Shown here one piece after another: positions 17,143 to 25,079 of a stretch of 64,000 bases of DNA (positions are counted from its first letter, which is position 1; each line of letters starts with the position of its first letter). The stretch is from Arthrobacter sp. 35W (GTDB lineage Bacteria; Actinomycetota; Actinomycetes; Actinomycetales; Micrococcaceae). The stretch covers positions 992,001 to 1,056,000 of the forward strand of contig NZ_KI519455.1 in NCBI RefSeq assembly GCF_000482545.1. Direction: 5' to 3'. Below the pieces are notes generated by a model. It had not been told where the DNA came from. It did no database searches and saw nothing but the letters and a program-made list of their open reading frames with translations. The position numbers were made by a program, and so were the translations under genes.

Positions 17143-18347
17143 CGCAGATCCTTCGCGCCGTCGGGCACCCCATCCGAGGACACGGCCACCGGAAGCGGTT
17201 TGGCGGCCGGCGCGGTGAGGAGCGATGCCACAATGGCCACTCCAATCGCCAGCAGTGCCCAGCGCACCGTCACGAGATCGCCCAGGAAGCCCAGCAGCGG
17301 CGGCCCGGCGAGGAACGCGACATAGCCGATGGTGGACACCACCGAGACGCGGGCTGCCGCGCGGGCCGGATCGTCGGCGGCGGCGGACATGCCCACCGGG
17401 AAGCCCATGGCGGCGCCGGCGCCCCAAAGCACGGCACCCACCCCGGCCAGCCAGACATTTGGTGCCAGCACAAAGAGCACCAGGCCGGCCAACGCCGCAG
17501 CCAGGCTGCCCAGCAGCACCGGGACCCGGCCATAGCTGTCGATGAAACGCCCGCCGACAAGGCGGAAGGCCGTCATCGCGGCAACAAACACGGCGAACAT
17601 GATGGCTCCGGCGGATTCGCTGGTGCCCAGGCCGTCCACCGTGGCCTTGGCGATCCAGTCGTTGGCAGCACCCTCAGTGAGGGCCGCCCCCAGCACCACC
17701 AGCCCGACCAGCAGCGTCCGGCGTTCGGTCCAGGCACTGGCACCCTTCGGTTCCCCGGCTCCGGACGCTGGGGCACCCACCTCCGGCAGGAAGAACCGGG
17801 GCAGCACCACCATCACTACGACCACCACCGCGGTGATGCCCAACAGGTGCACGGGCAGCCCCACCTCCAGGGTGGACAGGCCCGCCCCCAGCAGCGCACC
17901 AATAAACGCTCCACCACTGAATCCGCCGTGGTACTGCGGCATGATGGTGCGGCCGAGGTGCCGCTCGACGTCGGCTCCCTCAATGTTCTGGGCCACGTCC
18001 CACAGGCCAAAGCCCACGCCATAGAAGAACAGTCCGACAGCCGTCAGCGGGACGGACACCGTCGCCAGGCCCAGCGAGACCAGCACACCGCCCATCGCGG
18101 AGGTGAAACCGCCCAGACGGACGGTCCATGCCGTCCCGACCCGGGCCACCACCGTCCCCGCCAGTGGCAGGGCAATCACCGAGCCGGCGGCGATGGTCAG
18201 CAGCAGCAGACCCATCTCCGCCGCGCCGAGGCCAAGCGTCCGGGTGACCGAGGGGATGCGTGCGGCCCAGCTGGCAAAGACCAGCCCATTGAGGGCAAAG
18301 ATGGCAAACGTCGCCGCCGAAGCCCGGCGGACGGCTATTGGATTCAC
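17139..18347 (-). CDS. MFS transporter (YbjJ-like)
   Basis: Twelve-helix major facilitator of 402 residues. The start is GTG at 18347, preceded by AGGGGAACC. MPQYHGGFSGGAFIGALLGAG in the middle of the N-terminal half resembles the YbjJ-type subgroup. It is the last gene of a GntR-HAD-MFS set, 41 bp after the HAD gene, so it could import the substrate of the HAD and FAD enzymes or export a product. The family does not fix a substrate. Confidence 0.88.
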   Translation of the reverse strand: MNPIAVRRASAATFAIFALNGLVFASWAARIPSVTRTLGLGAAEMGLLLLTIAAGSVIALPLAGTVVARVGTAWTVRLGGFTSAMGGVLVSLGLATVSVPLTAVGLFFYGVGFGLWDVAQNIEGADVERHLGRTIMPQYHGGFSGGAFIGALLGAGLSTLEVGLPVHLLGITAVVVVVMVVLPRFFLPEVGAPASGAGEPKGASAWTERRTLLVGLVVLGAALTEGAANDWIAKATVDGLGTSESAGAIMFAVFVAAMTAFRLVGGRFIDSYGRVPVLLGSLAAALAGLVLFVLAPNVWLAGVGAVLWGAGAAMGFPVGMSAAADDPARAAARVSVVSTIGYVAFLAGPPLLGFLGDLVTVRWALLAIGVAIVASLLTAPAAKPLPVAVSSDGVPDGAKDLR

Positions 18348-18388
18348 TACTGGTTCCCCTCACGGTGCTGCCTGGACGGCGCCCGGTT

Positions 18389-19078
18389 TCAGGCGCGCTG
18401 TGTTTCTGCCAATCCGGGAACCTCGGCCACAGAACCAAGGATGTAGTGGTGCGGGTGCCCGGCAAGATCCTCGCGGCCCAGCTTGCCGGTCAGCACTCCC
18501 ACGGAAATGGCGCCGGCGTTGGTTGCAGCTTGGATATCCACCACGGTATCCCCTGCCGCCAGTACACGGCGGACATCGAGCACCCCGGTGCGTTCCATGG
18601 CGCGGTGGATCATGTACGGTGCCGGACGGCCGGCGGCCACATCGGAGGTGGTGACGACGGCGTCAACGGTGTCGTGGGCGCCCGGGCCGACGGTCCAGCC
18701 GAGGGACTCCAGCAGCGGCAGGGCGACGTCGGTGGAGAAGCCGGTGGTCAGGGCCACCTTGATGCCGCGGCTGCGCAGCCGTGACATGGCATCCTGGACG
18801 CCGGGCAGGGCCACGGGCGGCTGGGCGGCGTAGCGCTCGGCGAGGATGGCCCGGAAGCGGTCGAAGGCAACCGCCACTTGCGCGGGCGTTGCCTGGACAC
18901 CGCCCAGACGGGACAGCGCGGTGATGGCGGAGACCTTGTCGGCGCCCATCCACTCCTGCAGATCGGCGGGGGCCACTGTGGCGCCCAGTTCCTCGACGGC
19001 GTCCTGAAGGGCCATATAGACCTGGCCGTGGTCGTCGATGGTGGTTCCGGCCATGTCAAAGGCGGCGAGTTCAATCAT
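18389..19078 (-). CDS. Phosphonatase-like HAD hydrolase (PhnX-like)
   Basis: HAD-superfamily hydrolase of 229 residues. Nucleophile Asp8 is in FDMAGTTID, the AGTT signature of the phosphonatase branch. Motif III/IV is AAGDTVVDIQAA. Classical phosphonoacetaldehyde hydrolase forms a Schiff base through the Lys of an MGxxK segment; here MGADK retains a Lys (Lys48). The His that follows in PhnX is replaced, and the protein is about 40 residues shorter. It therefore fits the phosphonatase-like clade that accompanies an FAD oxidoreductase. It follows GntR after 11 bp with a good Shine-Dalgarno (AAGGAAG). Substrate is predicted, not shown: a phosphono-aldehyde or related C-P compound. Confidence 0.85.
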   Translation of the reverse strand: MIELAAFDMAGTTIDDHGQVYMALQDAVEELGATVAPADLQEWMGADKVSAITALSRLGGVQATPAQVAVAFDRFRAILAERYAAQPPVALPGVQDAMSRLRSRGIKVALTTGFSTDVALPLLESLGWTVGPGAHDTVDAVVTTSDVAAGRPAPYMIHRAMERTGVLDVRRVLAAGDTVVDIQAATNAGAISVGVLTGKLGREDLAGHPHHYILGSVAEVPGLAETQRA

Positions 19079-19089
19079 GGGGTTCTTCC

Positions 19090-19842
19090 TTAACGTTCGG
19101 GGGTGCTTGGCACCCGGGCCATGTTGGCCCGCTGGTGCACGGTGTTGTGGATCATGAAGTTGGCCATATCGGGCCGGTACCTGTCTTCGGCATATTCCAG
19201 CGGACGTCCCTCGGCCGTGTACGTGACGCGGCGTTCACGCAGCAGCGGCGCCCCCTGCGCAATTTCCAACAGGCTGGCATCCGTGGCGTCGGCTGCCACG
19301 GCGTCGATGGTGTGTCTGGCGCTGTGGAGGTCCACGCCGCAGTCGAGCAGATAGCGGAAGGTGGAGCCGGAGTCGGTGTCGAAATCAAAGAGCAGCCGGC
19401 CCACATCAGCGACAAAATGGGAGCGCTCCACCATGGCCGGCTCGCCGTCCAGCAGCCTCAGGCGCAGGAGGGAAACCACCGGATCGCCCTCCGCGCAGCG
19501 GAGCTGGACGGCAATTTCCGGCGCCGCTGCCCGCCGGGCGATTTCCAGCGTCCGCTGGCCCGGCTCCTTGCCCAGTGTTTGGGCCCAGTCCGTGAAGGAC
19601 ATGAAGGTTTCCACGGATTGGGAGACCACGGCGGAGCGCACACGCGGCGGCTTGCCGCGGCCGCCCACCACGAGTTGTTCGGCCCGAAGGGCTGCGAGTG
19701 CCTGCCGCACAGGTCCACGGGAGGCGCCGAATTCCCGGCACAGCTCCGCTTCGGAGGGGACCTGGGTGCCCTCCGCCCATGTGCCGTTGGCTATCCGGGC
19801 GCGGAATTCCTCGCCGAGGCGCTGGTGCAATGGGACATTCAT
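19090..19842 (-). CDS. GntR-family regulator, HutC/UTRA type
   Basis: Transcription regulator of 250 residues. The winged helix at the N-terminus contains EAELCREFGASRGPVRQALAALRAE. A UTRA ligand domain follows (about 90-245). The ATG at 19842 is used; an in-frame TTG lies five codons earlier, inside an imperfect palindrome. Neither start has a Shine-Dalgarno, so the mRNA may be leaderless. It diverges from the FAD oxidoreductase gene, and a TGTATATACA palindrome lies between them. It probably represses both directions until an amino- or phosphonate-type ligand binds. Confidence 0.88.
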   Translation of the reverse strand: MNVPLHQRLGEEFRARIANGTWAEGTQVPSEAELCREFGASRGPVRQALAALRAEQLVVGGRGKPPRVRSAVVSQSVETFMSFTDWAQTLGKEPGQRTLEIARRAAAPEIAVQLRCAEGDPVVSLLRLRLLDGEPAMVERSHFVADVGRLLFDFDTDSGSTFRYLLDCGVDLHSARHTIDAVAADATDASLLEIAQGAPLLRERRVTYTAEGRPLEYAEDRYRPDMANFMIHNTVHQRANMARVPSTPER

Positions 19843-19945
19843 GAGTTGATCATACAAGTCACCGGTGGCTGGAAACCGTTAAAATATGGGGGCGTTATTG
19901 AACAAGAAATGAACAGTCGGCGCCCAAAGCGAACCGTTCCTTAAC

Positions 19946-19957
19946 TTGTATATACAT
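19946..19957. promoter_or_regulatory. Candidate GntR/HutC operator between divergent genes
   Basis: TTGTATATACAT contains the perfect palindrome TGTATATACA (19947-19956). HutC-subfamily regulators commonly bind short palindromes of this pattern. A weaker related site, TTGATCATACAA, lies at 19846-19857 over the GntR start. Position between the regulator and the FAD gene supports an operator role. Confidence 0.5.
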
Positions 19958-20007
19958 CTGGCATTTTGACTTGAATTTCCCCGGGGCAACAGGGCACAGT
20001 CATTGCC

Positions 20008-21180
20008 ATGACCTCAACACTTCCCGCCGCCGACGCGTGCGACATCCTGATTGTGGGTGCCGGCATCACCGGCCTGGCCCATGCCGCGGAGGCCGTGTCC
20101 CGCGGCCTAAGCGTGCACATCATCGACCGTGATTTCCACGCGGCCGGCGCCTCGGTGCGCAACTTCGGACATGCCTGTGTCACGGCACAGTCGGGCGAAC
20201 TGCTGGAACTGGCCCGGACGGCCCGCGAAGGTTGGCTGCGGCACAGCGAATTGGCCGGTTTCTTTTCCGTTGAGTCCGGGGGGCTGGCCGTTGCCCGCAG
20301 CGGCGCCGAGCTGGGTGTCATCGAGGAACTGGCGGCGGCCCGGCCGGGCGAAGTGGAACTGGTCCCCGCCCATGATGTCCACCACCGCCTCGGCGGCTCC
20401 GGCGATCCGGCCATCGTGGGCGGCGCGCTGCTGCACAGCGACGTCAGGGTGGACCCCCGCGAAGCCGTGGGCAGGCTTGCCCTCTGGCTGGCGGCCCAGC
20501 CCAATGTCACCTTCTCCTGGCGCACCAGCTACCGGGGCAGCAGCGACGGCGTGGCCCAGACCTCCCGCGGCACGATCAAAGCCGCGCACACCCTGGTGTG
20601 TGTGGGGCACGACCTGGACCAGGTGTACCCGGAGCTGGCCGAGGAGTTCGAAGTCAAGCGCTGCGGGCTGCAGATGGCGCTGGTCGAGGCACCGGGCGGA
20701 CGCCGGATCAGCCAGGCCGTGCTCTCGGGCACCTCGATGCTCCGCTACCCGGCCTTCGCGGAGACCGCCGCGGCCGCCGCACTGCGGACGGAGATGGAAG
20801 AGCGTTCCCCCGAGCTGCTGTCCATCGATGCCAACCTGATGTTCACCCAGCGCCCGGATGGATCCCTGATTGTGGGCGACAGCCACATCACCGCCGCCAC
20901 GATGGACCCGTTCCTGGACGAGGCCACCTCGGACACCCTGCTGAGGGCAACCGCGACGCTGCTGGGCACCGGCCCACTGGCCGTGCGCCAGCGCTGGCAG
21001 GGCATCTACGCCACCTCCGCCCGGCAGAGCTTTCTCATCGAGAGCCCGTCGGCAACTGTCACGACCGTCACCGTCACCTCCGGCATCGGCATGACCATTT
21101 CCTTCGGCCTGGCCCGCAGGACGTTCGAGACCCTGGGCAGCACCAGGCGCCTGGCGGCGTCGTCGGCTGGTGGCGCCTAG
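20008..21180 (+). CDS. FAD-dependent oxidoreductase, phosphonate-associated type (HpnW/TIGR03364-like)
   Basis: DAO-fold flavoenzyme of 390 residues. The N-terminal dinucleotide site is ILIVGAGITGLAHA, followed by the segment ASVRNFGHACV, which is characteristic of the clade found next to phosphonatase-like hydrolases. The C-terminal part is SGIGMTISFGLARRT. Such enzymes are thought to oxidatively deaminate 2-aminoethylphosphonate-like or N-methylated amines to the aldehyde that the HAD enzyme then cleaves. It diverges from GntR, HAD and MFS. Its end overlaps the ABC-F gene end by 4 bp (convergent). The start ATG has no clear Shine-Dalgarno. Confidence 0.85.
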   Translation: MTSTLPAADACDILIVGAGITGLAHAAEAVSRGLSVHIIDRDFHAAGASVRNFGHACVTAQSGELLELARTAREGWLRHSELAGFFSVESGGLAVARSGAELGVIEELAAARPGEVELVPAHDVHHRLGGSGDPAIVGGALLHSDVRVDPREAVGRLALWLAAQPNVTFSWRTSYRGSSDGVAQTSRGTIKAAHTLVCVGHDLDQVYPELAEEFEVKRCGLQMALVEAPGGRRISQAVLSGTSMLRYPAFAETAAAAALRTEMEERSPELLSIDANLMFTQRPDGSLIVGDSHITAATMDPFLDEATSDTLLRATATLLGTGPLAVRQRWQGIYATSARQSFLIESPSATVTTVTVTSGIGMTISFGLARRTFETLGSTRRLAASSAGGA

Positions 21181-22859
21181 CGGGCGCGCTGCACCCGCTT
21201 CTCGTCCCAAACCGGCTCGGAGTTCTCGTAGACCTTGCCGTCGGAGCCGAAGACAAAGAACCTGTCGAAGCTGCGCGCAAACCAGCGGTCGTGGGTGACG
21301 GCCAGCACCGTGCCCTCAAAGGCATCGATGGCCTTCTCCAGCGCCTCGGCGGAGTGCAGGTCCAGGTTGTCGGTGGGCTCGTCGAGCAGCAGCAGCGTGG
21401 CGCCGGAGAGCTCCAACAGCAGGATCTGGAACCGCGCCTGCTGGCCGCCGGAGAGCGAGTCGTACTTCTGCTCGGAGCTGGAGGCCAGTCCGTAGCGGTC
21501 CAGCGCACCGGCTGCGGCCTCGCGGCCCAGCCCGGAGCGGTGCTCGTCGCCACGGTGGAGGATGTCCAGCAGCACCCGGCCCAACAGATCGGGGCGGGCG
21601 TGCGTCTGGGCAAAGAACCCCGGGCGGATGCGCGCCCCCAGCTTCACGGAACCGGTGTGCGGCACATGCTTGATCTCCACCTCGGAGACCGGCTCGTGCT
21701 CCTTGTCCGGATCCGAGCCGCCGGCGGCCAGCAGCCGCAGGAAGTGCGATTTTCCGGAGCCGTTGGAGCCCAGGACTGCCACGCGGTCGCCAAACCAGAT
21801 CTCGGCGTCGAACGGCTTCATCAGCCCCGTCAGTTCCAGCTTCTGCGCGACGATGGCCCGTTTGGCGGTGCGCCCGCCCTTGAGCCGCATCTTCACGTTC
21901 TGCTCGATCGGCAGCGCCTCGGGCGGACCGGCCTCAAGGAACTTGGCCAGACGGGTCTGGGCAGCCTGGTACCGGTTGGCCATGTCGGAGCGGAACGCGG
22001 CCTTGTTCTTGTACATGTTCACGAGCTCTTTGAGCTTGATGTGCTCCTCGTCCCAGCGCTTGCGCAGCTCCTCGAAGCGCGCATTGCGGTCCGCGCGGGC
22101 CTGAACATAGGACTCGAAGCCGCCGCCGTGGGTCCAGCTGGAGGCGCCGTTGATGCCCGGCTCCAGGGTGACGATGCGGTCCGCGGCATTGGCCAGCAGC
22201 TCGCGGTCGTGGCTGACAAACAGCACGGACTTCTCGCTGGCGGCCAGCTTGGCCTCCAGCCAGCGCTTTCCGGGCACGTCGAGGTAGTTGTCCGGCTCAT
22301 CGAGCAGCAGGATCTCGTCCGGGCCGCTGAACAGGGCCTCCAGAACCAGGCGCTTCTGCTCGCCGCCGCTGAGCGTGGAGGCCAGGCGGTACTGGGCCTT
22401 GTAGAAGTCCACGCCCATCGCGGCCATGGTGACCTCGTCCCAGGTAGTCTCCATCTCGTAGCCGCCGGCGTCGCCCCAATCGGCAATCGCCTGGGCGTAC
22501 GCCATCTGGGTGGGCTCGTCGTCGTGCTCCAGCATGGCGGCCTCGGCGGCGTCGACGGCGGCACCGGCGGCGGCCACTGCGGGCGCGGCCACCGAGAGCA
22601 GCAGCTCGCGGACCGTCGTGTCATCGCGCACCTGGCCGACGAACTGGCGCATCACGCCCATGTTCCCCGAGCGCGACACCACGCCCTCATCGGCGGAAAT
22701 GTCCCCGCAGATGATGCGCAGCAGGGTGGTCTTGCCCGTGCCGTTGGGCCCGATCAGCGCTGTCTTGGCGCCGTCGGCCACACGGAAGGCCACTCCGTTC
22801 AGCAGCTGCCGGCCGTCGGAGAGAAAATAGTCAATGTTTGCCACGTCAATATGTCCCAC
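21177..22859 (-). CDS. ABC-F family ATPase
   Basis: Cytosolic protein of 560 residues with two ABC domains in tandem and no membrane segment. First Walker A is GPNGTGKTT (about 36-44) with signature LSGGEQKR. Second Walker A is GSNGSGKSH (about 355) with signature LSGGQQAR. The linker (about 240-310) is charged and helical (RFEELRKRWDEEHIKLKELV), as in ribosome-binding ABC-F proteins. Members act as translation factors or give ribosome-protection antibiotic resistance; the linker alone does not tell which. It diverges from the next kinase gene. Confidence 0.92.
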   Translation of the reverse strand: MGHIDVANIDYFLSDGRQLLNGVAFRVADGAKTALIGPNGTGKTTLLRIICGDISADEGVVSRSGNMGVMRQFVGQVRDDTTVRELLLSVAAPAVAAAGAAVDAAEAAMLEHDDEPTQMAYAQAIADWGDAGGYEMETTWDEVTMAAMGVDFYKAQYRLASTLSGGEQKRLVLEALFSGPDEILLLDEPDNYLDVPGKRWLEAKLAASEKSVLFVSHDRELLANAADRIVTLEPGINGASSWTHGGGFESYVQARADRNARFEELRKRWDEEHIKLKELVNMYKNKAAFRSDMANRYQAAQTRLAKFLEAGPPEALPIEQNVKMRLKGGRTAKRAIVAQKLELTGLMKPFDAEIWFGDRVAVLGSNGSGKSHFLRLLAAGGSDPDKEHEPVSEVEIKHVPHTGSVKLGARIRPGFFAQTHARPDLLGRVLLDILHRGDEHRSGLGREAAAGALDRYGLASSSEQKYDSLSGGQQARFQILLLELSGATLLLLDEPTDNLDLHSAEALEKAIDAFEGTVLAVTHDRWFARSFDRFFVFGSDGKVYENSEPVWDEKRVQRAR

Positions 22860-22979
22860 ACTTCAATGGTCCCATCCGGCGTCCAATCGCCCGCACGGTG
22901 CCGGGGTGGGGTTAACCCGAGGGCATTCTGGGATGCTGGCCGGATGGCTGCCGGCCTGCGCACAGGCAAGGATGGAAGC

Positions 22980-24323
22980 ATGACCTATTCCGCAGCAGCA
23001 CCTGCACCCCGTGGCTGGTTCATCGGCCGCCCCTCCACCTGGCGCATGATCGGCGCAGACCTGGCGTATCTGCTGCCTGGATTCTTTGTCTCCCTGGTCT
23101 CCTTCATCGTGCTGGTGACCCTGCTGGCCACCGGGGCGGGCACCTTCATCATCTGGATCGGGCTGCCCATTCTGGTGCTGTCCCTCTCCGCGGCCTCCTT
23201 CTTTGCCGGCATCAACCGGGCCGCGCTGCGGCGTTGGGCCGGCGCAATTCCGCCCGTCCACTACCGGCCCCTGAAGCTGCGCACCATCAAGGGCATGCTG
23301 GCGGGCCTGGCCGACGCCCAGCGGTGGAAGGACGTGCTGCACGGAACACTGGTGTCCTTCCCGCTGCGGACCGTCGCCTTCTCCTTTGTGGTGTCCTGGC
23401 TTGCGACAGCTGCCGCAGGGCTGACCAAGTGGTTCTGGAGCCCGTTCCTGCCCCAGGACAGCGTTGAACTCGCACAGTTGATGGGCCTGGATGTGCGGTG
23501 GGGCATGAACGCCGCGGATGTGCAGCTGTGGCTGGATCTGGCGGTTGGCGTGCTGTTCCTGCTCACGCTGCCCTTTGTGGTCCACTTCTTTGCCGTGGCG
23601 GACGCAGGCGCCGCCAGGTTCCTGCTGACCAATGAGAACGCGGCCCTGCGTGCCCGCAGCGCCGAACTTTCGCAGCGCCGCGCCCAGGTGGTCTCCGAGG
23701 AGGCCCAGACCCTGCGCAAGGTGGAGCGCGACCTCCACGATGGACCCCAGCAGCGGCTGATCCGCCTGCAGATGGACGTTGAGGCGGCCAAGCGGCAGGT
23801 GGCCAGCAACCCTGAGCAGGCTGTCACGCTGATGGATGGGGCCATCGAGCAGAGCAGGGCCGCGCTGGCCGAACTGCGTGCCCTTTCCCGGGGCATCGCC
23901 CCGCCCATCCTGGCCGACCGCGGTTTGGCCGCCGCCACCGCATCCCTGGCGGGCCGGTGCCCGGTGCCAGCCACGGTTGCGGACAATCTGGGCGCCGATG
24001 CCCGGCTTGCGGAGGGTGTGGAGAATGCCGCCTACTTTGTGGTCTCGGAGGCACTGGCCAACGCCGCCAAACACTCCCGGGCCGGTGCGGTGTCGGTGGC
24101 GCTGCGCCGCCTGCCCACCGAGTTGGCCGTCGTCGTCCGCGACGACGGCGTGGGCGGGGCCCATGTGGGCAAGGGCCACGGCCTGGCCGGGCTGGTCGAC
24201 AGGCTGGCGGGTGTGGACGGCACACTGGGCGTGGACAGCCCCGACGGCGGCCCCACGACCATCACGGCCCGCATCCCACTGGAAGCACCACTGGCAGCAC
24301 CACCGGAAGGTGGCGGCCGCTAG
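22980..24323 (+). CDS. Sensor histidine kinase with N-terminal sensor membrane domain
   Basis: Kinase of 447 residues. The ATG at 22980 follows AAGGATGGAAGC and starts the family-typical N-terminus; the frame is open for about 2.4 kb further upstream, but that stretch lies over other genes. The membrane-embedded putative sensor domain spans about 20-215. The phosphoacceptor is His253 in VERDLHDGPQQRL. The ATPase domain has SEALANAAKHS (N box) and DDGVGGAHVGKGHGLAGL (G boxes). It is paired with the response regulator 9 bp downstream. Confidence 0.92.
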   Translation: MTYSAAAPAPRGWFIGRPSTWRMIGADLAYLLPGFFVSLVSFIVLVTLLATGAGTFIIWIGLPILVLSLSAASFFAGINRAALRRWAGAIPPVHYRPLKLRTIKGMLAGLADAQRWKDVLHGTLVSFPLRTVAFSFVVSWLATAAAGLTKWFWSPFLPQDSVELAQLMGLDVRWGMNAADVQLWLDLAVGVLFLLTLPFVVHFFAVADAGAARFLLTNENAALRARSAELSQRRAQVVSEEAQTLRKVERDLHDGPQQRLIRLQMDVEAAKRQVASNPEQAVTLMDGAIEQSRAALAELRALSRGIAPPILADRGLAAATASLAGRCPVPATVADNLGADARLAEGVENAAYFVVSEALANAAKHSRAGAVSVALRRLPTELAVVVRDDGVGGAHVGKGHGLAGLVDRLAGVDGTLGVDSPDGGPTTITARIPLEAPLAAPPEGGGR

Positions 24324-24332
24324 GCTGTGGGC

Positions 24333-24980
24333 ATGCGTGTTGTCCTCGCCGAAGATTCAGTCCTGCTGCGCGAGGGCCTCGTCCGGCTGCTCACCGAGAT
24401 TGGCGCGGAGGTCTGCGCTGCCGTGGGCGACGGCGACGAACTCCTGCTGGCCGTGGCCCAACACCGGCCGGACCTGCTCATCACCGATGTCCGCATGCCA
24501 CCGTCGCACCGGGATGAGGGGCTGCGCGCCGCCGTCCAGGTCCGCCGGATGAACCCCGGCACGGCCGTCCTGGTGCTGTCGCAGTATGTGGAACCCAGCT
24601 ATGCCACAGAACTCTTTGGCACCGGATCCGGCGGTGTTGGCTATCTGCTCAAGGACCGCGTTGCCCGACTGGAGGACTTCGCCGACGCCATCTCCCGCAT
24701 CTGCCGCGGCGACACAGTGCTGGACCCGGAGGTCATTGCCGCACTGCTGCGCCAGCGCAACGCCGCGGACCCGCTGGCCGCTCTCACTCCGCGCGAGCAT
24801 GAGGTTCTGGCGTTGATGGCGGAGGGCCGGACCAATGCGGCCATCGCCGCGGCCCTGGTGGTTGGCGCCGGCGCAGTGGAAAAGCACGTCACCTCCATAT
24901 TCACCAAGCTGGCGCTGCCGCCATCGGAGCAGGACCACCGCCGGGTGCTCGCGGTTCTGGAGTACCTCCAGCAGCGCTGA
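24333..24980 (+). CDS. NarL/LuxR-family response regulator
   Basis: Regulator of 215 residues, partner of the kinase just upstream. Receiver phosphoacceptor is Asp52 in LITDVRMP. The LuxR HTH reads LTPREHEVLALMAEGRTNAAIA, then VEKHVTSIF. The ATG at 24333 is preferred; a GTG two codons earlier is also in frame. It ends convergently with the giant GH31 gene. No transporter target is adjacent, unlike the other two such pairs in this window. Confidence 0.92.
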   Translation: MRVVLAEDSVLLREGLVRLLTEIGAEVCAAVGDGDELLLAVAQHRPDLLITDVRMPPSHRDEGLRAAVQVRRMNPGTAVLVLSQYVEPSYATELFGTGSGGVGYLLKDRVARLEDFADAISRICRGDTVLDPEVIAALLRQRNAADPLAALTPREHEVLALMAEGRTNAAIAAALVVGAGAVEKHVTSIFTKLALPPSEQDHRRVLAVLEYLQQR

Positions 24981-25018
24981 CATCTGTCGCGCGGAAGCCG
25001 AACGCAGAAGGCCGCCAC

Positions 25019-25052
25019 CCGCCGCACTTGGACTGTTTCCCCCGTGCGGCGG
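25019..25052. terminator. Bidirectional hairpin between convergent genes
   Basis: CCGCCGCAC (25019-25027) and GTGCGGCGG (25044-25052) form a 9-bp stem with a 16-base loop that contains TTGGACTGTTTCCCC. It lies between the ends of the response regulator and the giant GH31 gene, so it probably serves both strands. Confidence 0.5.
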
Positions 25053-25079
25053 CCGGCGGCCGGATCTATGCGGTCATGC

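Noticed and set aside
20598-22979. A 5' extension of the kinase frame of about 800 codons
   Set aside because: It lies over the FAD oxidoreductase and antisense to ABC-F, and has no family features. The kinase begins at 22980 with a ribosome site.
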